From: Charina bottae
Taxonomy: Eukaryota > Chordata > Lepidosauria > Squamata > Charinaidae
DNA: 64,000 bases
Direction: 5' to 3'
Assembly: GCA_023362775.1 (NCBI GenBank)
Contig: JALMGJ010000006.1
Location: forward strand, 18,229,501-18,293,500
In this document: in pieces, positions 22,066 through 32,424 of the stretch
How positions within the stretch are numbered: the first letter of the stretch is position 1
How the letters are laid out: each line of letters opens with the position of its first letter
Program-made: the position numbers and the translations under genes
Notes under the pieces: model-generated
The model's database searches: none
Seen by the model: only the letters and a program-made list of their open reading frames with translations
Told to the model about the DNA's origin: nothing

Positions 22066-23988
22066 CAGGGGTCGGCAAACTTTTTATGCCGGGAGCCATT
22101 TTGACATGCTCGTGCACATTTTGAAATGCTAGAGAGCCAGGGAGCGGGGTTTGCGGGCGGGGGCCAATCACGTGGAAGGGGGCGGGGTTTGCGGGCGGGG
22201 GCCATTCGCATGGAAGGGGGCGAGGTTTGCGGGCGGGGGCCAATCACGTGGAAGGGGGCGGGGTTTGCGGGCGGGAGAGGGCGTCCACCCGGCCCAGCTG
22301 CCCGGGGCCCAGGGAGATCAGCTCCGGCGGGATCTGTGGCGAAGAGCGGCCGTGGGGGGGGGCGGCGACGACAAACGACACGCTTCAGGCTTTCAGCGCT
22401 GGAAGGAGGCCGCCTTCCAGCGCTGAAAGCCTGAAGCGCGCCGCTTGTCGTCGCCGCCTGCCCCCCCCCCGGCCGCTTCCGCCCGCCCGCGTTGAAGAAA
22501 GAAGACGATGGAGGGTGGGAAACGAGGCCTGCCCGCTTACCTGCCTGCTTGCCTCCCTCCGCGAGGCCCCCCGCTGCCTTCCCGGGGTCCAAGCCGGATC
22601 GGGGGCCTCGCGGAGAGAAGCAGGCAGGCAGGAAAGCGGGCAGCCCTGGCCTCCGCCACCGGGCCCGCCCCCCTCGGCCGCTTCCGCCCGCCCGCGTTGA
22701 AGAAAGAAGACGATGGAGGGTGGGAAACGAGGCCTGCCCGCTTACCTGCCTGCTTGCCTCCCTCCGCGAGGCCCCCCGCTGCCTTCCCGGGGTCCAAGCT
22801 GGATCGGGGGCCTCGCGGAGAGAAGCAGGCAGGCAGGTAAGCGGGCAGTCCTGGCCTCCGCCGCCGGGCCCGCCCCCCTCGGCCGCTTCCGCCCGCCCGC
22901 GTTGAAGAAAGAAGACGATGGAGGGTGGGAAACGAGGCCTGCCCGCTTACCTGCCTGCTTGCCTCCCTCCGCGAGGCCCCCCGCTGCCTTCCCGGGGTCC
23001 AAGCCGGATCGGGGGCCTCGCGGAGAGAAGCAGGCAGGCAGGTAAGCGGGCAGCCCTGGCCTCCGCCGCCGGGCCCGCCCCCCTCGGCCGCTTCCGCCCG
23101 CCCGCGTTGAAGAAAGAAGACGATGGAGGGTGGGAAACGAGGCCTGCCCGCTTACCTGCCTGCTTGCCTCCCTCCGCGAGGCCCTCCGCTGCCTTCCCGG
23201 GGTCCAAGCCGGATCGGGGGCCTCGCGGAGAAAGGCAGGCAGGCAGGTAAGCGGGCAGCCCTGGCCTCCGCCGCCGGGCCCACCCCCCTCGGCCGCTTCC
23301 GCCCGCCCGCGTTGAAGAAAGAAGACGATGGAGGGTGGGAAACGAGGCCTGCCCGCTTACCTGCCTGCTTGCCTCCCTCCGCGAGGCCCCCCGCTGCCTT
23401 CCCAGGGTCCAAGCCGGATCGGGGGCCTCGCGGAGAGAAGCAGGCAGGCAGGTAAGCGGGCAGCCCTGGCCTCCGCCGCCGGGCCCGCCCCCCTCGGCCG
23501 CTTCCGCCCGCCCACGTTGAAGAAAGAAGACGATGGAGGGTGGGAAACGAGGCCTGCCCGCTTACCTGCCTGCTTGCCTCCCTCCGCGAGGCCCTCCGCT
23601 GCCTTCCCGGGGTCCAAGCCGGATCGGGGGCCTCGCGGAGAAAGGCAGGCAGGCAGGTAAGCGGGCAGCCCTGGCCTCCGCCGCCGGGCCCGCCCCCCTC
23701 GGCTGCTTCCGCCCGCCCGCGTTGAGCGAAGATGATGATGGGGGCGGGAAACGAGGCCTGCCCGCTTATCTGCCTGCTTGCCTCTCTCCGCGCAGGGGCT
23801 GCTGCGGCTGGAGATGGCGCTGCCTCCCTGCCGCGCCGGGCCTCGCTCAGTGCGAGAGCCAGGGGGCGGGGTTTGCGGGCGGGGGCCTATCACGTGGAAG
23901 GGGCGGGGGTGAGTTCAGCTGCGGAAGAGCCACACTCAAGGGGCCAAAGAGCCGCATCTGGCTCGCGAGCTGCCATTTCCGACCCTTG
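22066..23988 (+). mobile_element. complete hAT-type element (1.9 kb) with GC-rich interior
   Basis: The left end is caggggtcggcaaac. The right end is tttccgacccttg, whose reverse complement is caagggtcggaaa, an imperfect TIR. The TSD acctaaga is exact (22058-22065 and 23989-23996). The interior contains four 38-bp units joining a GC box, a CCAAT box and CACGTG; a 46-bp-arm inverted repeat (22361-22406 / 22413-22458); 6.4 units of a 205-bp minisatellite; and another GC-box/CACGTG piece near 23870. It encodes no recognisable transposase, so it is non-autonomous. The interior is CpG-rich enough to look like a CpG island within an AT-rich intron. Confidence 0.85.
22491..23800 (+). repeat. 205-bp GC-rich minisatellite, six full units plus a partial seventh
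   Basis: Units begin gttgaagaaagaagacg at 22491, 22696, 22901, 23106, 23311 and 23516, exactly 205 bp apart. A diverged partial unit starts at 23721. Each unit holds an imperfect palindrome with arms of about 41 bp, from gcccgcttacctgcctgc on the left to gcaggcaggtaagcgggc on the right. Both strands therefore carry CAG|GTAAGC. Units 4 and 6 share variants (ccctccgct, gagaaaggc) that units 3 and 5 lack, suggesting duplication of a two-unit block. Long proline/arginine-rich reading frames here are a by-product of repeated GC-rich sequence. Confidence 0.92.
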
Positions 23989-23996
23989 ACCTAAGA

Positions 23997-25030
23997 TATC
24001 ACCTCTATAATGACAAGGGAGTCAAAAGGCATATTATAGCAACTTTGAATTATATATACTCATACTTCAATGGCACATTAACATGGTAAAATATAATGAC
24101 ATTATGAGGCTACCTTCCAAAAGGTATATGCCAGATGTTACTTCTTTGCTGTTTTCAGCATCAGATAAAGACCATTCATTTCATTCACCAGACCTTTTAA
24201 ATAACTCAGGTAGCTCTGGCCTACTTAATTTTGGATATTATGAGATTATTTTTCTGTATTTGATATGACTTTTGATTTTATAATCATATCTTCTATTTTG
24301 TATCTGAATTGTGAAAAATTTGCTTACTGAAGACTTCTCAAATAACATTATGGGGTAGTCTACAATTCTCATAAATAAATAGGTTTCACAAAACCTGGGA
24401 CTTGTGCACAAGCTTGCACCTATGCAAATACAGTCCTTTGACTCCAAACTATTTTGCAATTCTCTCACAAATACTATTTTTTTAAACGTATGTTTTGGAT
24501 GAGAAGCTCCACAGTTGCCTGGACAGCACTTAATCTATCACTTATTTACTAGGCAGTCAGAAAGAAAGAAGGATGGCGCTGCTTCTTGCTAAGGAATTCT
24601 AGAATATTCCCTAGTGGATTCAAAGTGCTTTCCTTTCCTTGCTCTATTATACTGTACATTCACTGCAACAATAGTCACTTATAAATTGGTCCATAACCTT
24701 TTAATTTTTTTCCTTTAATATGGTGCTTGACTATGTGTTTAAATGCAGCAAGATCAACTGAAGGTGATGTAATATCAGCCTTATTTAAAATAAGTAATTT
24801 TAACACAGAGTCAATATATCATATACATTTGAGAATAATCAAATCACATTGATTTCAGAATAGGATATATTCCAGTCTGCTTTCTTTGTTAATGAAAAAT
24901 GTTTTGACAGTATTGAACAACTAGAGTCTATTTAATTTATGGAGTAAGGTCCAGAAATTAAGTGAACTCATGATGAAGCTGACAAAATATCAGAGTCCAG
25001 TTCATTATCTATGCCTATGGCAATAAAACC
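23997..25030. other. intron, nothing recognised
   Basis: AT-rich, apparently single-copy sequence between the hAT element and the Penelope insertion. Its composition contrasts sharply with the GC-rich array on its left. No gene or repeat identified. Confidence 0.55.
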
Positions 25031-25041
25031 TTACTTCTCTT

Positions 25042-25229
25042 CGTACGAAGGTTCTCAGTCATCCAGGTGGAATTGTCGGTAGCTTGAATCATGTCAACTG
25101 GATTTCTATTTTCTCAGTGGAAACGTTTCGCTCCTTATCCAAGGAGCTTCTTCAGTCTGAGCAAAGTTGGTAAGCAAAACGTTTCCACTGAGAAAATAGA
25201 AATCCAGTTGACATGATTCAAGCTACAGA
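25042..25229 (-). mobile_element. Penelope-like fold-back element with hammerhead-like core
   Basis: The 11-bp TSD ttacttctctt is at 25031-25041 and 25230-25240. The left part is an inverse-oriented copy and the right part (from about 25176) a direct copy of the same sequence, so the ends can fold back. On the minus strand the core is: stem I arm CUCAG (25161-25157), CUGAAGA (25155-25149), one extra A, stem II GCUCC/GGAGC (25147-25143 and 25134-25130), GAAACGUU, then CUGAG (25117-25113) pairing with CUCAG. The expected scissile bond lies between 25122 and 25121. Metazoan Penelope-like elements are reported to carry such minimal hammerheads with low monomer activity. Inverted partial copies and variable TSD length also fit Penelope insertions. 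Confidence 0.7.
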
Positions 25230-25444
25230 TTACTTCTCTTCCATTAGTGCATCTGTAGAATCTCAGAATGCAACATTTTTTCTGAGTAATAGGTTGGTAA
25301 ATATTAGGGCCTATTCATTGAAACAGTACTTCCAGAAGCTCAGTGCAACAGTTTTGCTGAGGTTGTAGCAGATTATATCACTTGCTTCTAATATGACTCA
25401 AATATATGTTCATGGACAATTGCTTCACTGGAATGAATGAATGA

Positions 25445-25446
<2 letters not shown>

Positions 25447-25479
<33 letters not shown>
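25447..25479 (+). repeat. (AC)n microsatellite
   Basis: Uninterrupted AC dinucleotide repeats, about 16 units, directly before the TSD of a Sauria SINE. Confidence 0.95.
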
Positions 25480-25480
<1 letters not shown>

Positions 25481-25503
25481 CCTTACTATAGTTACATATT
25501 TAT

Positions 25504-25825
25504 AGGTAAAGGTAAAGGTTTTCCCCTGCACAGTTGTGTCCGACTCTAGGGGCCGGTGCTCATCTCCATTTGTTAGCCGAAGAGCCAGCGCTGTCCGAAG
25601 ACGCTTCCGCGGTCATGTGGCCGGCATGACGCATGCGGAACGCTGTTACCATCCCACGGAAGTGGTACCTATTTATCTACTTGCATTTGCATGCTTTCGA
25701 ATTGCTAGGTTGGCAAGAGCTGGGGCGAGTGCAGGAGCTCAATCCGTCACATGGGGCTAGGGTCTCGAACCACTGACCTTTTGATCGACAAGCCTGGCGT
25801 CTTAACCACTGAGCCACCGCGCCCC
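25504..25825 (-). mobile_element. Sauria-type SINE
   Basis: The 16-bp TSD atagttacatatttat is perfect (25488-25503 and 25826-25841), indicating a young insertion. The minus-strand head GCGCGGTGGCTCAGTGGTTA is at the right. The left tail holds ggtaaaggtaaagg and a cagttgtgtccgactct piece similar to a BovB 3' end. Full length, about 322 bp. Confidence 0.9.
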
Positions 25826-25841
25826 ATAGTTACATATTTAT

Positions 25842-27376
25842 GTCCATGTTAAGGTATGTTTTTATACTTTCCAACCCAATGGAATGTTGGAAAGAAATTA
25901 TGTAAAGGGGCTTGGGACTCTGTCCATCAGCACAATAACTCTCTAAAAAGAAAGCTATAAATTATCGATTCAAATAAATAAAATAAATAATAAATAATAA
26001 AAACAGATTGAACCAAATTTGTAGGAAGAAGCTGGCAAAAGAAAGATGGAGTTTAAAAAACAGGCTGGCTCTGGCAGGGGGCTGAAGAGAAAAATATCCC
26101 AGTGCTTCCCTATGGGAGAGGCAGTTGAACAGCTTAGAATGTTACCAAATACTGTATTCCATTCTAACACTCACCCAAGTCACCTGGAGCAAAGCTGATC
26201 TTAATTCTTGAAAAGAATTCCAGAAGCCATGCTTTGCATGCTTACCTTACCTTATTAAAACTTTTAAGGATTTATATGCTTTGGAACTCAAAATATCTGA
26301 GAATGCTTTCTTCCCTAAATATCCTTCTATTCCTTGACATCTCACTGAAGGCACATCTTCAGAGATAAATGTGCCTTCTGAAAAAGTCTCTTTCAAAATT
26401 TCCCAAATTCTTTCTCATTCATTATCAGCAGAACGAAGTATTTTTATTTAGATACTTAGTGGGAAAAAATCTTGCCTAAACTGGAAGGATAACTTTTAGT
26501 GCTAAAAGATTGTGTAGCTCTGTATCATTTTTTAAATTTCCTGTTGTACCAAACATAAGATACCGACCTATGCTGTTTTATTGTTTGAACTGGATACAAA
26601 TGTATGGTTGTTTCATATTTTGAAAAATAAATAAATGGTAAGTACAGAAATTATTTCTTGAGGCTTTGTGAAGCTTGAAGAAAGCTGGCAGGTAAAGACT
26701 CTCTTAAAATATTATCATTTAAAATTTTCCTACAAAATAATTGATATTTCTAGGAAAGCCTAAGCATTGCTGCACTTCCACTTTTTCAATAGTTTGAGTA
26801 CCCCAGAGCTTCTTTATTACAATAGTTTATTCCTGTAATTATAGCACATGCATCTGATAATGGAAGTTACATTTTCATATGCAAAACTTTTATATTTGTA
26901 TTTTTCTTCAAGGGTTTTATTGCATATAAAGCAAATATACTTATTCAGAGAAGCACATATACATACCAATTTTTTATTAAGGACTGTGAATTCAACTTGA
27001 CAACAGAGCTTCACTTTGTTCGGCTTCCACCGTTACCTCAAAATACCTAAACCAGTCTTATGAGGTAGGTTCAGTTGCTTATCTAAAATTAAGGACAGAT
27101 TTTAAGGTTTGAAAGACAACATCTATTTTACATACGGGATAAACAACAAATGCCCATATAGAAACTACCTATTATGCAATACAGCTATTACACTGTCTAC
27201 CAGAACCTGTTAAAATTTTGTGAATCTAAAAGAAAATGAAGTCTTCAGCCATGATTCATGTACTTATGGCCAAATGCTCATAAAGACATTGCAAAAACTG
27301 CCGAACATGTCCAATTTGGCTAAAATCATAAGCCTGAATTTTTAAACTGTTGTAAAAGAACAGTTTAAACAGTTTA
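25842..27376. other. intron, nothing recognised
   Basis: AT-rich. A short taaataaataataaataata tract lies near 25980. No gene or classified element identified. Confidence 0.55.
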
Positions 27377-27522
27377 ACAGCGTTCCGCGCGCGTCATGCT
27401 GGCCACATGACCGTGGAAGCGTCTTCGGACAACGCTGGCTCTTCGGCTAACAAACGGAGATGAGCACCGGCCCCTAGAGTCGGACACGACTGCACAAATG
27501 TGGGGGGGGGTACCTTTACCTT
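27377..27522 (+). mobile_element. Sauria-type SINE, 5'-truncated
   Basis: It starts within the central part (agcgttccgcgcgcgtcatg) and runs to the tail (gagtcggacacgactgcaca, then a G-run and acctttacc). The tRNA-related head is missing. Confidence 0.8.
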
Positions 27523-27982
27523 TTAAAAGAATGTAGACCTGGCCTTGGGAGTGAGGAAGGAATAACCAAACCAGTAAAGGAGGACTTTAAAAAATGACTA
27601 CAGTACTCTGTCCTGAGAAAACAGGAAAGCATGAGAAAAACACTCAAAATAACCTCACCTTGATTTGTTTGGTTTGAGATGGAACAGAGAGAAACTCTGA
27701 CAGGTTTTCAAGATTCTGTTATTCTACCCTACAACAACATTCCTAGAATCCCTGCAATGCCTCTCTCTTGACCTTGCCTACCTTGAAGGGCTGACAACCA
27801 TTCTGGTTTATGAGACACAAACATACCACTGAGCACAGCTTGCTCATTCCCCATACCTGACTCCAGCTCATCAAAATTGTATGAACATCTTGAGACTCCA
27901 TGGAAGCTACATAGGAGTCAGGTTTGACAGCATGCCTAATCTATAGTGGCCCTCATACTCTAGAATATGCTTTTCCTGGCAG
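27523..27982. other. intron, nothing recognised
   Basis: Unique-looking sequence of mixed composition. No gene or repeat identified. Confidence 0.5.
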
Positions 27983-27993
27983 TTAACCGCCAC

Positions 27994-28035
27994 ACGACTG
28001 CACAAATGTGCGGGGGGAACCTTTACCTTTACCTT
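27994..28035 (+). mobile_element. 42-bp tail-only Sauria SINE insertion
   Basis: It contains only the last part of the SINE tail (acgactgcacaaatgtgc, G-run, acctttacc repeats). It is flanked by the 11-bp TSD ttaaccgccac at 27983-27993 and 28036-28046. The TSD shows that it is a genuine, extremely 5'-truncated retroposition and not a decayed remnant. Confidence 0.8.
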
Positions 28036-28150
28036 TTAACCGCCACAAAACATCTTTCTTTTGGCCCTGATTGACTGATTGTGGGTGCTCTGGCCTGCAT
28101 ATCTGCTTTGTTCTGTTTGAATTTTGCTGCTTTCATTTTGCTGCTTGACA

Positions 28151-28471
28151 GCGGGTAAGACGCCAGGCTTGTCGATCGGAAGATCGCAAGTTCGGAGGTT
28201 CAAATCCCTAGTCCCGCATGACAGAGTGAGCTCCCGCACTTGCCCCAGCTCTTGCCAACCTAGCAATTCGAAAGCATGCAAATGCAAGTAGATGAATAGG
28301 TACCACTTATTATTACTCGGGAAGGTAACAGCGTTCCACGCGCGTCATGCTGGCCACATGACCGTGGAAGCATCTTCGGACAGCGCTGGCTCTTCGGCTA
28401 AGAAACAGAGATGAGCACCGGCCCCTAGAGTCGGACACGACTGCACAAATGTGCGGGGGGAACCTTTACCT
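28151..28471 (+). mobile_element. Sauria-type SINE
   Basis: The tRNA-like head runs from gcgggtaagacgccaggctt with B-box-like ggaggttcaaatcc. The tail is gagtcggacacgactgcaca followed by a G-run and acctttacctta. The first roughly 15 bases of the head are missing or replaced by flank. Confidence 0.85.
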
Positions 28472-29880
28472 TATACACCACCCAGATTCTCAAGGTCAGT
28501 GTGGTAAACAAATGTTGTAAATAAATAAATTTCTTCCTCTGGCTTGTTTAGTTAAATTATATCATATCAGGGTCTCTGCTTTTTCTATCTTTATTACACC
28601 AAAATAATAAACATGAATAAGTTTTTGCCTTACAATTTTGAATTAACACAAGAGAAAGCCAGAGATCCTGATGTGAATGCAATCCTTAAAACAAAAAGTA
28701 GAGACTCCCTGTTTGTCTATCCTGGCTTTCTCTGATTAACACTTCCCAGATACATGGACCTCAGTCTTAACCAGAGACTAAGAGACTAACCAACTGTTAG
28801 TCCTGCTGGCTGATGACTAGAATTTAAAAAGACCTTAGAAAAGGTTGCTTTAATTATTGCTTTAGCCACCCCCACTGGCAGGAAGACAGTCAAGAGTGAT
28901 CAATTAAAGTGCACCAACATTTTTTTCATTTCTGACCCACAAAATTCCCAAGAATCCTGACTTGTCATTATATCTGAAAAGATTTTTAATGGCTAACTCT
29001 GACCCACTCTTCCAAAACTCCCCCTCCCCCAATTACCTCTTTCAAAACAACAGAGCTTCCCAACATGCCTACTATTCCTTCTATGACTTCCAGTCCTTTG
29101 ACACTTTGTTTTTTTCTGAAGCATGGGCTTTAATTTACTGCTCCTGCCTGTACTCTCTGCATTTATCAAGTTTAATTATGATGAACCAGCACTGAACAAT
29201 TATTTGCTTCATAATCCCCACTTTGGTGCAATCTTTCCTTCTATATTTTTATTTATTTTCATATGCAGTTGAACCCCCAAGAGGCAAATAAATAGCATAA
29301 TCACTGTTGGCAAGGATTCCCCCCCCCCCGTCCCACAAAAATAAGCCACATGCAGCTTATGTATATGTATCTACTTATGTAAATGTATCTACTTAAATAA
29401 TCAAGAATTATAGTTGTCCTGTTAGATCCATCATGGTAAATGTGCCTGAAATCTCAGTAATAACTTTCAGACTACTTTGTTATTTAAATCATCATGGCTT
29501 TGCACACTTTTAAGATAATGATCAAAACAAACAACTTTATTGCCTTAAAGCAGAAGAGAAATAGTGCTACAAACAATAAAAATGTAATAATATTAATAAA
29601 CTTAGTAAATGTCATCTACTATTACTTTTAGCTATCCACTCCCATGGAAGAAACAGTTGTATGTTAGGTTCTAGTTACCAAAAAAAAACCCAGATTTTGT
29701 GACTAAGTTACTCTCTGGTCCCTGTCAATAAGTAAATAATTAATGTAAAATTTATTTGTGTGAAAATTGATTAATAAGGCTTAATTAATCTCAGACAAGA
29801 ATTAGCAGAAAACATGCAGTATAAAAAGGCATGCTTCATTGCCTTGTTCTCCCTTGCTTTTTTGGACATAATCCAATAAT
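28472..29880. other. intron, nothing certain
   Basis: AT-rich. The piece caccacccagattctcaagg near 28477 looks like a LINE 3'-end remnant. There is a poly-C run near 29320. No gene identified. Confidence 0.5.
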
Positions 29881-30860
29881 TTTATTGTATCTATCTTAAG
29901 AATGCTGAAGTGAGCTTATTAAAGCAGACACTTAAGAATGCCAATTGGTACTTCAGGTAGGTAAGTGAAAATAATAGGTAGGCTGCAAAATAAATTCTCT
30001 GGATTTCTCTAAGAAGCCAATATATTGCTGTAGTTTGGCTTAAATCATTTTGCCACCGTATGTCCTGAATCCAATGCTTGATTACTTCTTTGGCTTTATG
30101 CAATCCTAAAATAAAAATTATTCCAGAGAAAGAGAACATACAATCTCAGTTTGCTCATAATGCTGTTCCTCTTTTGTGACCTATGATTGTTAGGTATTAG
30201 AAAGGACAGCAGTCCAGTTGGAGACAGACGGATCCTCAGCCACACTAGCTTCCCAAAAGCTGGCTTTGACTGCAATTAATCCAGGCTCTAGCCTCAAAAC
30301 CACATTTGAAATACATCTAGGAATCATAAAGAGGGACTTGACTGGACAAAAAGGTCAAGTGGTTTTAAATTACAATATAAGCCTAATTGTACTCCATCTA
30401 GTAATTGTGCTGCCAATTTTGCAATTAAAAAATTATTAGCAATTAGAATGAAGTCCTCTCTGTATACAATGGAATCTTAAAATTGCTGCAGCATTCTTAT
30501 GTACCACCAAGGAGGCATGGTTGGTTTAGGCTGACTTCTTAATGGAGTCTTGGAAAACAACAACTAGATATCTGAAGCATTTAACTTGTTCTATGGGCTG
30601 GTTATATATACATTATCTATGAATCTTACCATTGTTGGAGAAAACCATTATTACAGGTTTTTTGTAATTAATAACAAGCCTTTTTCTTTGCGGAATTGGG
30701 CAATGTCCTTAAGGGCTCTCCTGAGGCCGATCTGAGTTAATGACAGAATAGCAGCGTCATCAGCACAGAACAGTATAGAAACTTGTCTGCCAGTTTTGGG
30801 CATCTAAATCTAAATCCTATAGTCATTTAATTGGAGAAATTAAAGATAAATTCAAAAAGA
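29880..30860 (-). mobile_element. L2-like LINE remnant (RT C-terminal part)
   Basis: On the minus strand near 30780-30660 the translation contains a YADD-like box with one change (LFCADDAAILSLTQIGLRRA), followed by LKDIAQFRKEKGLLL. Further 3', a segment reading VVLRLEPGLIAVKASFW (near 30270) and the 82-codon frame at 29891-30139 (HWIQDIRWQND) follow the order of the C-terminal region of L2-like LINEs. It has several stops and frameshifts, so it is an old inactive copy in sense orientation with WNK1. Confidence 0.6.
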
Positions 30861-32017
30861 ATGGGGCCAAATGCAAACTTGTTTAAAACATGCCCCCCCC
30901 CCCAAAACAGTTACCCAAACCTTAACCCACATATTCTGAATCAAAAGACTGGTATTGAACTTTTCAATATAATCCCAGTGAGCAGTTTAAAATGGTTCAA
31001 TAATTAGAAGCACAGAGTGATGAAAAAGCCACTGGAAAATGTGGAAAAATTCAGAGATCAAAGCATTTTCCTTGGTTCCAGATAAACTATTCCACTCAGA
31101 TAGCTTTGAATTGAACTTTGAATTTCTAGGAACAAATGGAAACTATATATGGTATTTACCTGATAAAAACACCCACATACAAACATTGCAAATGAACCAC
31201 AGAGTGGGAAATTTTGTATCATCTGAGAATAGAAGATACTGTTGACAATGACGTTCTTTCCCCCAAATAATTATCTCTAATGGGGGTGGGGGGAAACTTC
31301 CAAGCAAAAGCTCAATAAGTTACAAGTGGTTATGTTTGTATCTTGAACAAAGCCATAAAGAAACTATAAGAAAAGGTACACAAAATAAACTAAACAAAAA
31401 ACAAGCAATTCACAATATATATTTGGAGTAGGAGTTGCCTGAGTTTATCAGAGTATCAAAAATGTTGTAGCATATGAAGCTTGATTTGCAGAAATTACCA
31501 GGTGAAGTTTCAATGTAAATGGAGACAAGCACAATCATTAAAGGTGCAGAAATGGAAGCCACTGAAATTCTGACAGCCCAGAATTATGGCCGATCACTAA
31601 ATAGCCTTAAGTAAACTAATTTTAGTTTCATCAGCCTCAACCTATAATACCTCTCACATGAATATCTGAATTATATGACAAACTTCAAAGAACTATTATA
31701 GAATACAATACTATGTTACTATTAAAACTGCAAAATAAAAAAACCTTCTGCAGAGAGATGGCAAATATTATCAATTTGTTGTTTATTCATTCAGTCGCTT
31801 CCGAAGCAAGCATATGTAAAACTACCCAGAATGCGTCTGTTTCTCTATATAATACTGCTAGTCTGGGATAGCTATGAAAAAACTGTGCCAGCTATGATTC
31901 TAGATCCTATTTAAACTCCAGTTATTTTCACTTATCTGAAAACTAGTATTGTAATGCAATGAATCGTCAGTAAGCATAAGAACAGAATGACTCATTCAAA
32001 CCACACACAGAGCTCTA
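30861..32017. other. intron with a tiny BovB 3'-end fragment
   Basis: No gene seen. Positions 31777-31806 (tgttgtttattcattcagtc and onward) match the end seen on the BovB copies at 60108 and 60820, minus orientation. Poly-C and poly-G runs are near 30895 and 31285. The rest is unassigned AT-rich sequence. Confidence 0.55.
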
Positions 32018-32424
32018 CAGGTAGTCCCTGACTTATGACCAGTCATTTAACAACGGTCCGAAGTTACAACGGCCTCAGAATGGGTGCTTTACAGCCTGTA
32101 AAGCACTTCTGAGCATCGCAAAACATCGCACCCCCCTCGGTCACATGATCGCATTTCAGGTGCTTGGCAACCGGCTCACGTTTACAATTGGTTGCAGCAT
32201 CCCGCGGTCACGTGACTGTGTTTTGTGGTGTTATTTGCCGTTTTCTGGCAAAAAACGCCCATTAGGAAAGCTGGATTCGCTTAATGACTGCAGTGATTCG
32301 CTTAACAACTGCTGTAAAATGGTTGTAAAATCAGGTCTGGTCACGTGGTGACTCGACTTACGACCGCAATGACTTATGATGGAAATTCCGGTCCCAACTG
32401 TGGTCATAAGTCAAAGACTACCTG
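32018..32424 (+). mobile_element. TIR DNA transposon with TA target duplication (Tc1/mariner-like)
   Basis: The ends caggtagtccctgacttatg and cataagtcaaagactacctg are inverted repeats of about 23 bp. TA lies on each side (32016-32017 and 32425-32426), the target duplication typical of the Tc1/mariner group. At 407 bp with no transposase frame it is non-autonomous. It interrupts a BovB copy whose frame resumes just to the right. Confidence 0.7.

Larger units (their letters stand above)
13416..22689 (+). repeat. 10.3-kb tandem duplication, copy 2 (1,059 bp shorter)
   Basis: It begins at the junction cgcccgcc/tgtctctgatg and repeats copy 1 in the same orientation to the equivalent of 13415, which is 22689. 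Past that point the minisatellite and hAT element continue to a proper right end, so the right copy retains the ancestral right flank. Net loss relative to copy 1 is 1,061 bp minus 2 filler bases. The only other difference I saw is one C in the poly-C run near 22463. Confidence 0.9.

Noticed and set aside
22491..23720. CRISPR-like array
   Set aside because: The 205-bp units are contiguous with no unique spacers, and the genome is vertebrate.
22492..23893. Long Pro/Arg/Gly-rich open frames on both strands (up to 178 codons)
   Set aside because: They repeat every 205 bp with the minisatellite and are open because the sequence is GC-rich and tandemly repeated. No domain, start context or splice context supports translation.
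28151..28230. Possible tRNA gene (A and B box-like sequence)
   Set aside because: This and similar spots are SINE heads. They lack a complete cloverleaf with acceptor stem and occur with SINE bodies and TSDs.
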